From Desulfovermiculus halophilus DSM 18834 (GTDB lineage Bacteria > Desulfobacterota > Desulfovibrionia > Desulfovibrionales > Desulfothermaceae): a stretch of 64,000 bases of DNA. Both the position numbers and the translations under genes were made by a program. The notes under the pieces were generated by a model. That model worked only from the letters and a program-made list of their open reading frames with translations. It searched no databases and had not been told where the DNA came from. This document shows, in pieces, positions 10,947 through 18,683 of this stretch (positions within the stretch are counted from its first letter, which is position 1; every line of letters starts with the position of its first letter). The DNA lies in NCBI RefSeq assembly GCF_000620765.1, contig NZ_JIAK01000018.1:1-64000 (forward strand), given 5' to 3'.

Positions 10947-11282
10947 ATGAGTATCAAGAACGGAACGACATGTCCTGTTTGCGGACAGGGTCGCATATAC
11001 AAAGAATTCAAGCAGGAAGGGTTTGAATATAAAGGACAAAAGTTGATTCTTGAGAACCATCCAATATTTGTCTGCGATACATGTGGCAAAGAATTTGTCA
11101 CAGCTAAGGATGCAAAGCAGTTTGATGATGAAGTGACGAGATTTTTTGATAAAGTAAACAGTGATTCCCAGGTAATGCAAAAGTGGATTGCAGAGTCGGA
11201 ACATCGCTATAAAGCATATAAGGAAGGAAGAAGTAAACCCATAAGTATAAACGATATAAAGCAAAAATATGACCTAAGCTGA
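10947..11282 (+). CDS. YgiT/MqsA-type zinc-finger antitoxin-like protein
   Basis: An 111-residue protein starting at ATG 10947 with GGAAGG about ten bases upstream; a longer start at 10896 has no ribosome-binding site. Two CxxC pairs, CPVCGQG and CDTCGKEF, about 30 residues apart form the zinc knuckle of MqsA/YgiT antitoxins, with E..YKGQKLIL between. The C-terminal HTH of MqsA is not clearly present; the tail is a helical charged segment. No MqsR or DUF4258 toxin lies beside it, so it may be an orphan antitoxin or pair with something elsewhere. Confidence 0.65.
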   Translation: MSIKNGTTCPVCGQGRIYKEFKQEGFEYKGQKLILENHPIFVCDTCGKEFVTAKDAKQFDDEVTRFFDKVNSDSQVMQKWIAESEHRYKAYKEGRSKPISINDIKQKYDLS

Positions 11283-11331
11283 GCGATTCTCAATCGCATT
11301 TCAACGTGTTACCTTCGCTTAGAATCGCTCA
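11280..11331. repeat. 11-bp inverted repeat between antitoxin-like gene and ParDE pair
   Basis: TGAGCGATTCT (11280-11290) is the exact reverse complement of AGAATCGCTCA (11321-11331), separated by 30 bases. The left arm overlaps the stop codon of the zinc-finger gene. No T-run follows, so an operator or processing hairpin is as likely as a terminator. Confidence 0.5.
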
Positions 11332-11391
11332 ATCAAGGTGCGAATTGTCGCAACCAGTTAAGGTAAAGATGAATCTAGTAGGAGAATAAAG

Positions 11392-11610
11392 ATGGAAAAC
11401 AGCATAGATATTCAACGTATGTCTAAAGAAGAAAAATTGATAATCATGGAAAAAATTTGGGAGGACTTATCCAAAGATGATACTGATCTCAGTTCTCCAA
11501 GTTGGCATCAAAGAGAACTGCAGAAAACAGAAGAACGTTTTTGCGCTGGAAAGGAAAATATAATGGATTGGGAAGAAGCTAAAAAAGAGCTTAGGAAGAT
11601 TTCTGAATGA
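11392..11610 (+). CDS. Addiction-module antitoxin component (RelB/ParD-like)
   Basis: A 72-residue acidic helical protein of the putative addiction-module component family (MSKEEKLIIMEKIWEDL, then W....L......F..G...I.DWEEAKKELR). AGGAG precedes the ATG at a good distance. Its stop overlaps the toxin's ATG by four bases (ATGA at 11607-11610), the usual translational coupling of such pairs. It should bind and neutralise the downstream RelE/ParE-fold toxin and repress the pair's promoter. Confidence 0.85.
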   Translation: MENSIDIQRMSKEEKLIIMEKIWEDLSKDDTDLSSPSWHQRELQKTEERFCAGKENIMDWEEAKKELRKISE

Positions 11611-11903
11611 AGTTTCTCAAACTGCTCTCTTCCGCAATAGAAGACTTATATGCAGGTCGAGTATTCTATGAAAGGCAAGGAGAAGGTTTGGGTGAATATT
11701 TTTATGATTCACTTTTTTCTGATATTGATTCCTTAAGACTTTATGCTGGAATTCATCCACAGCATTTCGGATTCTATCGCATGCTGGCTAAGAGATTTCC
11801 ATACGCGATCTATTATCGGCTTAAGAATAAAAATGATGTTCTCGTATATAGAATACTTGACATGCGTCAAGATCCGAACAAAATCAGAGAGTCTTTGAAA
11901 TAA
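11607..11903 (+). CDS. RelE/ParE-family toxin
   Basis: A 98-residue RelE/ParE-superfamily toxin: A.EDL.....FYE.QGEGLGEYF at the N-terminus and FPYAIYYRL...V.VYRILDMRQDPNKI at the C-terminus, the signature of the branch paired with addiction-module component antitoxins. It overlaps the antitoxin by four bases. Whether it cleaves mRNA or poisons gyrase cannot be told from sequence. A terminator-like hairpin follows at 11935-11963. Confidence 0.85.
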   Translation: MKFLKLLSSAIEDLYAGRVFYERQGEGLGEYFYDSLFSDIDSLRLYAGIHPQHFGFYRMLAKRFPYAIYYRLKNKNDVLVYRILDMRQDPNKIRESLK

Positions 11904-11934
11904 GTGATGTAATTCTCTTCGTTCCCAGGGTCCT

Positions 11935-11963
11935 CTCACGCCTTGGCGTGAGCGTCTTTTCTT
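11935..11963 (+). terminator. Probable terminator after the toxin-antitoxin pair
   Basis: CTCACGCC, a two-base loop TT, GGCGTGAG, then CGTCTTTTCTT. The stem is perfect over 8 bp. It suggests that the large helicase gene downstream is not simply read from the toxin promoter. Confidence 0.6.
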
Positions 11964-12253
11964 ATGGCTCTGGCCATTCTCTTTCTTGTCCTGTCTTGGG
12001 GCTCCCAGCCGGGTTTGAAAAAGGGGGCCGAAGCCCCAAGAGGGGACGTTACGAGGGAGGACCCTCGTAACGAAGAAAGGGCGAATAATTATTCGCCCCT
12101 ACAACCTTTATGCCAGCTTGTTGCCAATTTTCACATACGGATTGTCGGAGGGATTGTAGGGGCGAAAAATCTTTCGCCCTCTTTGGAAATTCTGATCTTT
12201 CTCCTCCAAAAAAAGAACTGAATAGTCCTCAGCTTGGCTAGCAGATACAACAA
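11964..12253. repeat. Hairpin-rich spacer with palindromic repeat copies P9 and P10
   Basis: Upstream of the big helicase gene lie a perfect 10-bp foldback GTTACGAGGG/CCCTCGTAAC (12048-12071), P9 in inverted orientation (about 12078-12103, GGGCGAATAATTATTCGCCC) and P10 (12156-12181, GTAGGGGCG...CGCCC). An 85-codon plus-strand frame runs through these palindromes and is not convincing as a gene. Confidence 0.7.
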
Positions 12254-15200
12254 GTGCTTCTTATGATCCCATCCATCCTTTCCCAGCAGATCAATCAGGG
12301 CATCAATGATTTTCTATCCACCACCTTTCATTCCACCAATCCCTTTTTCCATGGCATGCTGGACCGCTTCCTAAACCAGGACGGAAACTTAAGCAAAGGA
12401 CCATACATATCCTTGCAACTGCCCTTTCAAAAAGGCAGCAGTCAGAAATTTTTCCCTGAAATCCCTCTGGGCTTTACCCCGCATCTGCACCAGGAGCTGG
12501 CCTTTGCCCGTCTGTCAGGCCTGAATCCCCTCCCCTCTATTATCGCTTCCGGCACTGGATCGGGCAAGACGGAATGCTTTTCACAGCCCATTTTGGAGCA
12601 CTGCCGCACATCTGATCAGCCCGGAATCAAGGCCATTCTCATCTACCCCATGAACGCCCTGGCCTATGACCAGGCCGGACGCCTGGCCGAGACCATCTGG
12701 AAAACGCCCAGCCTGCACTCCAAGGTCACAGCCGGGCTGTTCGTTGGGCAGCAGACGGCAGAGGCCTGCTCCAGCATGACCGAGACCTCCATCATCACGG
12801 ACAAAGACATCCTGCGTCAGAGCCCGCCCGATATTTTGCTGACCAACTACAAGATGCTGGACTACCTCCTGGTCCGGGCCAGGGATGCTCGGCTGTGGGC
12901 TGAAAATGCACCGGAAACCCTTCGTTTTGTGGTTGTGGACGAGCTGCACACCTTTGACGGAGCTCAGGGAACGGACCTGGCCTGCCTGCTGCGCCGGCTG
13001 AAGGCCAGGCTGGGAACTCCAGAAGGATACCTCTGCCCCATCGGAACTTCAGCCACTCTGGGGGACGCGGAGTCCAAGGAGCAGTTGATCACCTATGCCC
13101 AGCAGGTCTTTGGTGAACCTTTTGACCACGACTCTGTGATCAGTGAATACCGCCAGAACGCTGAGGACTTTCTGCGCGGGCAGCTCATTAAATACATGGA
13201 CATTCCGGATTCCATTCAGGCCCTGTCCCCGGAGAGCTATGACACGGCTCAGGACTATCTTACCAACCAGATTCGGCTCTGGACCGGGCTGGAGGTCAGT
13301 CCAGAGGCTGAAGATGACTCTTGGCGGCTGGGATTGGGAAAGGCCCTGAAGGGTCACGTCTTGGTGCACAACCTGCTGCGGGTTATGGACGGCCGAGTAC
13401 GCAGTGTGCAGGATATAATCAGCGAGCTGGCTGAGGCCTCATCCCAGCTCAAAAACGGCGGCCCGGAATATACTCGACTGCTGCTGAACAGCCTCCTGGC
13501 CTGTATCTCAGTGGCTAAGAGCGAGGAAGATGGACAGATACGCCCTTTTGTTTATGCCCGGGTCCAGCATTGGTACCGGGAGATGCGGCGCATGGTCTGC
13601 GCTGTAAGCCGTACTCCGGAGCTTCGTTTTTCCGACGATCTCACCGAAGATCAACGCAAATACCACCTGCCCCTGCTGCACTGCCGGGAATGCGGCCAAA
13701 CCGGCTGGATCGGCCGCCTGCCCCTGCACGGGAGCACCTTGCAGACTGATCTGAAAAGCATCTATGTGGATTACTTCAGCAAGCAGCCATCCCAGCGCCT
13801 GACCTCCATGTTTCCTGAGGAAGATGGAAGCCAGGCATCTTCATTTCCCGGGTACCGTATGGGGCTATGCCCAGGATGCCTGAATTTGGGCCGCAAATCG
13901 TCCGGGGAATGCCCAGGATGCGGCCAGAACGGCCTTATCCCTGTTCTGGTCCCGGAAGCTGCCAGCCAGCACTGCCCGTCCTGCGGGGCGCACAACAGCC
14001 TGACCCTGCTCGGGTCCCGCTCAGCCAGCCTGACCAGTGTGATGATCGGCCAGCTCATGGCCTCCAGGTACAACAGTGATCCTAAGTGCATCACCTTTTC
14101 GGATAATGTCCAGGACGCAGCCCACAGAGCAGGTTTCTTTGGGGCCAGGACCTACCGCTTCACCTTTCGGGCTGCGTTGCAGCACTATGTTCAGGGCCAG
14201 GCCGAAGGGCACAGCCTGGCCCGGGTGGCCGCGGATATGCCCACATACTGGCAAAACCGCATGGAACGGGAGAGCTTTGCAGCCACCTTTCTGCCCCCCA
14301 ACCTGACCTGGCTTCAGGATGTGGACCATCTGGAGCGGCACGACCACCTGCCGGCCAAATCAGACCTGGGTGATCTGATCAGCCGGCGTCTGCGCTTTGA
14401 GACAGTCTCGGAGTACGGATTTGGCAGCCGCATCGGCCGGACCCTGGAGAAATCCGGAGCCTCGGTGATTAGACCTGATGTCCAGAAGCTGGGCCAAGTG
14501 GTGGAGCTGCTGGGCCAGATGCTGCCCAATGAAATGGAGGAGCTGCGGACTGCATTCACCAACGGACAGGGAGACGGGCAGACACTTGGGCAAGGAGACG
14601 GGCAGACACAAGCTCTGCCCCTACGAAATCACCCCGACGCGGATATAACTTGTAGGGGCGGATCTTGTGTCCGCCCGGCCGAGAACACCACAGCCCCAAC
14701 CAACATCGAACATACCCTGACTTCTTTTCTTTTGGGTTTGATCATACAAATCAAAGCCATGGGCGGGATCTTTGATCCAGACCTGGAGCACTATATCCGC
14801 GACTGGGGCAAAGTCTATCTTTTGAGCCAAAAGCACAGGATGTGGATGCCCAATTTCGGTCCCAAGACCAGAACTCCCGGCTTTGTGACTACCAGGCCGG
14901 GGATGGACCGCTTCCCTCAGCTCACCCTCAGCGGGAGCAGGTCATCCTGGTTTGAGTGGTGGGCCTACCGCCATTTTCCAGACCTGGCCCTGCGTCAGCC
15001 CACACCTGTGCAGCGATTTTACGGATTGGTCTTTTCCTGCTTACAGGATCACGGCCTGGTCCGGGATCAGTTCCAGGACGGGCATCATATCTACGGTCTG
15101 GAGCCGGAAAACATGCTGGTCTCAAACCAGGTTTTGCAATGCCGGTGCTCACATTGCGGGCACTGTATTTCCGGGGCTGCATCCGACCAGGATATCCTGG

Positions 15201-18200
15201 AGGACATGTTCTGTCTGCGCCGGGGCTGTAGGGGAACGTATGAATCAGCTGGGCAGGGAATGGACTATTACGGCCGACTGTACAGTTTTGGTAAGATCAG
15301 CCGATTGGTGGCCAAGGAGCACACCGGACTTTTGGAGCGAGAGACCAGGGAGGAGCTGGAACGAAAATTCAAGGCCCAGGACGGAATCCGAAAGCCCTGG
15401 TATCCCAACCTGCTGTCCAGCACCCCCACCCTGGAAATGGGCATCGATATCGGAGACTTGTCCACCACCATGCAGTGCTCTGTTCCTCCCACCCAGGCCA
15501 ACTATATCCAACGCATCGGCCGCAGCGGACGAAAAAACGGCAATGGTCTGAACCTGACCGTGGCCGCAGGCCAGGCCCACGATCTGTACTTCTTTGCCAG
15601 TCCCTTAGAGATGATTGCCGGGCAGGTCCTGCCCCCGGGCGTATTTCTGGATGCTTCAGCTGTTCTGGAGCGTCAGTACACAGCCTTTTGTCTTGACCGC
15701 TGGGTCCAGACCTCGGACCAGGCCGAGCCTGTGCCCAGCCGTTTGGGTACGGTTTTGGATACCTTCCAGAGGGACAAGACCACTGTCTTTCCCAAGAACT
15801 TCATCCACTATGTACATGGACATCAAAGTCAGCTGTTTCAAAGCTTTTGCGCACTGTTTGCCAAGGAACTGAGCCAGGATTCCATCAATCACCTGGAGCG
15901 GTTTGTCTGGGGAGACAGCCAGGATGCCCCTGGGCTGACCTATCGGATCCTGGTTCGGCTCTATGATCTGCTCCGGGAGCGAAGAGGCCTCAAAACTCAG
16001 GTGGATCGCCTGTACCGGGAGATCAAGCGCCGGGAAAACTCACCGGCCAAGGATAAGAACTATGAACAGGAGATGGAGGAATTACGCAAGGAACGCTCTG
16101 GGCTCATGGCCCTGATAAAGGGCATCAATGCCAAGGATACCTACAATTTTCTCACCGATGAGGGGCTCCTGCCCAACTACGCCTTCCCAGAACAAGGCAT
16201 TCAGCTCAGATCCATCATCTACCGCAAACGAAGCACCCGGCAAAAAGAACAGAGCGCTTTTGAGACCTTCAGCTTTGAATACGAACGTCCGGCCAAAAGC
16301 GGGCTGCGAGAGCTGGCTCCGGGCAACCGCTTCTATGCCGAAGGACGACGGGTGGAAGTGGACCGCATCGATCTGAAGCAGGCTAGTGTGGAACCGTGGC
16401 GGCTGTGCGCCAACTGCCCTCACTCAGAACCGGAGGCCACGGCCAAGGACCACGCTGTCTGCCCCCGCTGCGGCAGCCCGTTGTGGAGCGACCAGGGCCG
16501 CAAGCAGGATCTGGTTCGTCTGCGTCAGGTCATGGCCAAGTCCCCGGACTGGGCCAGCCGAATCACAGACGACGCCGACGAGCGCGAACCCACCTTTTAC
16601 ACCACCCAGCTTTTGGTGGATGTGGAGCCGGACAGCATCCAGGACGCTTATCAGATCGACGATCCGCAGTGTCCCTTTGGATTTGAGTTCATCTCCAAGG
16701 CCACCTTCCGGGACATCAATTTCGGTCCCTTGGGCCAGAACGGACATCCCCTGCAAGTAGCCGGAGAAGAGGTGGAGCGGCCGGGCTTTGTCCTCTGCCG
16801 GCACTGCGGCAAGGTGCAGAAGCAAAACGGCAAGATTGAGCATGCCTACGGCTGCCCGGCCAGGGACAAGGAAAGCGATGCTACCTTTGTGCGCAGCGTG
16901 TTTTTGTACCGGGAGTTCACCTCAGAAGCGATCAAGATCCTGCTCCCTGTGACCGGGTACGAGGCCTCCAAGCAGAGACTGGACTCCTTTGTGGCCGCCT
17001 TGCAGCTGGGCCTGCGCCACCATTTCGGGGGCTCGGCCTATGCCATTGATCATTTGCAGACCACGGTTAGTCAGGAGCCGGTGCCGGACTCCTCCTTGCG
17101 CAAGCAGTATCTGGTGCTCTTTGACACCGTGCCCGGGGGAACCGGTTTTTTGAAGCAGCTTATGCGCTCGGAGACCATGCTCACAATCCTGGACAAGGCC
17201 TTAGAGACCCTGAATACATGCTCCTGCCAGCAAGATCCGGAAAAGGACGGCTGCTACAACTGCCTGCTGGCTTACAGAAACAGCTACTCCATGCCCACCA
17301 CCTCCAGACAGACAGCTATCAATATGCTGTCCACCATCCTGGCTTCCCGGGACACCCTGCGCCAGGTTCCCAATCTACAAAATATTCGGGTGGACGGCCT
17401 GGGGGAGAGTGAGCTGGAAGTCCTGTTTTTGGAAGGGGTGCAGCGCCTGACGCGTCAAGGCTGGACCGTGGACCTGCGAAAAGAAGTCATCCGGGGCAAG
17501 CCGGGAAACTTCCTGCGCATGGGAGATCAGGCCTATGAGCTGGAGCCGCAAGTGGAATTGGGAGCAGCTGACGGAGTTGCTGTCCCCAGCCGGGCTGATT
17601 TCGTCATCTGGCCGGCCCGGAGCAGACAGGAAGGAAAGCCTGTAGCTGTCTTTACCGATGGCCTTTCCTTTCATCGTACCCGCATGGGGCAGGACACAGC
17701 CCAGCGCATGGCCCTGGTCCAAAGCGGCTGCTTTCATGTCTGGAGCCTGACCTGGAAGGACGTGCATGCCCAGGTAGCCAACAAGCCGGATCGAGTGGCC
17801 GATTTTCTGCATCCGAAAGACAGTCGCATGGGCCGGAAGCAGTTTGTCCAGCTCCTAAGCAAGCTGGATTTGGAAGGCTTTCGGGAACTGCACACCAAGG
17901 ATAGTTTTTCCTTGCTGGCCCAGTATCTGGGCGCTCCCAGGCCCAAGGATATGCAAAAGTACGCCCTGGCCCAGGCGGTGAGCCTCCTGGATCTATCTGG
18001 ATCCAATGACCCTGAAGTTCGGAATACATGGATGGAGATTTTGGCCGATTCAGCACCAGAGCCTGTGCTCCAGGAAATACGGACCCAGCTGGATCACGGA
18101 CTGATCGGAAATCTGGAGTCAGGGCCGATTCAGCTCTTTGTCTTTGCCCGGAAAAAGGCCTTGCAGAGTGCAGATCCGCATGGCTTGCGCATTGTCTGCT

Positions 18201-18667
18201 GCCTGGATGACCAGGAAGAGGCTCAAGAAAAACCAGGCTTTGAACGTAGCTGGATCAATTACCTGCGGCTTTTCAATATCTTTCAGTTTCTGCCCCACGC
18301 GGTCTTTGTCACCACCCAAGGACTGCGGCAAAATATATACGCTGATCTTGAGCTTGCCTTTTCAGATCAAAATAGTGCCCAAGGCTCTGCTTCTCCGTCT
18401 GAAGAGAATCACACCTGGCAGGAAGCCTTTGACCTTGCCCATCCCAAGACGCATCAGCTCCTGGAGGCCATGCGCCGGGAAGGGTGGCCAGCTCCTGAGG
18501 TGGGCTTTGATATAACAGTCAATGAAAGAGTGGTAGCTCAAGCAGAGCTGGCCTGGCCGGAAGAAAAAATTGTCTATTTATTGGAGGATCAAGTAGCTGA
18601 TCTTGACCTTTTGCAGCAGTCAGGCTGGTCAGTGCAAACAATAACCCAAGCTCAAACAATGAATTAA
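12254..18667 (+). CDS. DruE-like giant DEAD/DEAH helicase with zinc clusters, DUF1998 and Vsr-like nuclease domain
   Basis: A 2137-residue protein (GTG 12254; ATG 12263 is equally possible, neither has a clear Shine-Dalgarno). In order: superfamily 2 helicase with Walker A ASGTGSGKTE near residue 98, motif II DELH near 228, GTSATLGD near 258; several Cys pairs near 475-580 (CRECG, CPGCLN, CPGCGQ, CPSCG); C-terminal helicase motifs LEMGIDIGD and QRIGRSGRKNG near 1060-1090; DUF1998-type module near 1625-1680 (DTVPGGTGFL, then CSC and CYNCLLAY); a Vsr/DUF559-like region near 1720-1840 (RADFVIWP, VAVFTDG, then H..R....D..R). DruE of Druantia joins DrmA-like and DrmB-like parts in the same way. 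Palindromes P11 and P12 form a linker near residues 780-815. Confidence 0.85.
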   Translation: MLLMIPSILSQQINQGINDFLSTTFHSTNPFFHGMLDRFLNQDGNLSKGPYISLQLPFQKGSSQKFFPEIPLGFTPHLHQELAFARLSGLNPLPSIIASGTGSGKTECFSQPILEHCRTSDQPGIKAILIYPMNALAYDQAGRLAETIWKTPSLHSKVTAGLFVGQQTAEACSSMTETSIITDKDILRQSPPDILLTNYKMLDYLLVRARDARLWAENAPETLRFVVVDELHTFDGAQGTDLACLLRRLKARLGTPEGYLCPIGTSATLGDAESKEQLITYAQQVFGEPFDHDSVISEYRQNAEDFLRGQLIKYMDIPDSIQALSPESYDTAQDYLTNQIRLWTGLEVSPEAEDDSWRLGLGKALKGHVLVHNLLRVMDGRVRSVQDIISELAEASSQLKNGGPEYTRLLLNSLLACISVAKSEEDGQIRPFVYARVQHWYREMRRMVCAVSRTPELRFSDDLTEDQRKYHLPLLHCRECGQTGWIGRLPLHGSTLQTDLKSIYVDYFSKQPSQRLTSMFPEEDGSQASSFPGYRMGLCPGCLNLGRKSSGECPGCGQNGLIPVLVPEAASQHCPSCGAHNSLTLLGSRSASLTSVMIGQLMASRYNSDPKCITFSDNVQDAAHRAGFFGARTYRFTFRAALQHYVQGQAEGHSLARVAADMPTYWQNRMERESFAATFLPPNLTWLQDVDHLERHDHLPAKSDLGDLISRRLRFETVSEYGFGSRIGRTLEKSGASVIRPDVQKLGQVVELLGQMLPNEMEELRTAFTNGQGDGQTLGQGDGQTQALPLRNHPDADITCRGGSCVRPAENTTAPTNIEHTLTSFLLGLIIQIKAMGGIFDPDLEHYIRDWGKVYLLSQKHRMWMPNFGPKTRTPGFVTTRPGMDRFPQLTLSGSRSSWFEWWAYRHFPDLALRQPTPVQRFYGLVFSCLQDHGLVRDQFQDGHHIYGLEPENMLVSNQVLQCRCSHCGHCISGAASDQDILEDMFCLRRGCRGTYESAGQGMDYYGRLYSFGKISRLVAKEHTGLLERETREELERKFKAQDGIRKPWYPNLLSSTPTLEMGIDIGDLSTTMQCSVPPTQANYIQRIGRSGRKNGNGLNLTVAAGQAHDLYFFASPLEMIAGQVLPPGVFLDASAVLERQYTAFCLDRWVQTSDQAEPVPSRLGTVLDTFQRDKTTVFPKNFIHYVHGHQSQLFQSFCALFAKELSQDSINHLERFVWGDSQDAPGLTYRILVRLYDLLRERRGLKTQVDRLYREIKRRENSPAKDKNYEQEMEELRKERSGLMALIKGINAKDTYNFLTDEGLLPNYAFPEQGIQLRSIIYRKRSTRQKEQSAFETFSFEYERPAKSGLRELAPGNRFYAEGRRVEVDRIDLKQASVEPWRLCANCPHSEPEATAKDHAVCPRCGSPLWSDQGRKQDLVRLRQVMAKSPDWASRITDDADEREPTFYTTQLLVDVEPDSIQDAYQIDDPQCPFGFEFISKATFRDINFGPLGQNGHPLQVAGEEVERPGFVLCRHCGKVQKQNGKIEHAYGCPARDKESDATFVRSVFLYREFTSEAIKILLPVTGYEASKQRLDSFVAALQLGLRHHFGGSAYAIDHLQTTVSQEPVPDSSLRKQYLVLFDTVPGGTGFLKQLMRSETMLTILDKALETLNTCSCQQDPEKDGCYNCLLAYRNSYSMPTTSRQTAINMLSTILASRDTLRQVPNLQNIRVDGLGESELEVLFLEGVQRLTRQGWTVDLRKEVIRGKPGNFLRMGDQAYELEPQVELGAADGVAVPSRADFVIWPARSRQEGKPVAVFTDGLSFHRTRMGQDTAQRMALVQSGCFHVWSLTWKDVHAQVANKPDRVADFLHPKDSRMGRKQFVQLLSKLDLEGFRELHTKDSFSLLAQYLGAPRPKDMQKYALAQAVSLLDLSGSNDPEVRNTWMEILADSAPEPVLQEIRTQLDHGLIGNLESGPIQLFVFARKKALQSADPHGLRIVCCLDDQEEAQEKPGFERSWINYLRLFNIFQFLPHAVFVTTQGLRQNIYADLELAFSDQNSAQGSASPSEENHTWQEAFDLAHPKTHQLLEAMRREGWPAPEVGFDITVNERVVAQAELAWPEEKIVYLLEDQVADLDLLQQSGWSVQTITQAQTMN
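14600..14677 (+). repeat. Palindromic repeat copies P11 and P12, inside helicase gene
   Basis: P11 (14600-14624) is GGGCAGACACAAGCTCTGCC followed by CCTAC; P12 (14651-14677) is TGTAGGGGCGGATCTTGTGT followed by CCGCCCG. Upstream, GGAGACGGGCAGACAC-like text is repeated twice (14566-14610). All are in frame and encode a low-complexity linker. Confidence 0.75.
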
Positions 18668-18683
18668 GGCCCGGAGCAATAAC

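Noticed and set aside
11964-12221. 85-codon frame between toxin pair and helicase
   Set aside because: It runs through hairpins and two copies of the palindrome and has no ribosome site.
2238-14677. Palindromic copies as a CRISPR array
   Set aside because: Spacing is irregular, copies vary, are in both orientations and lie within genes.
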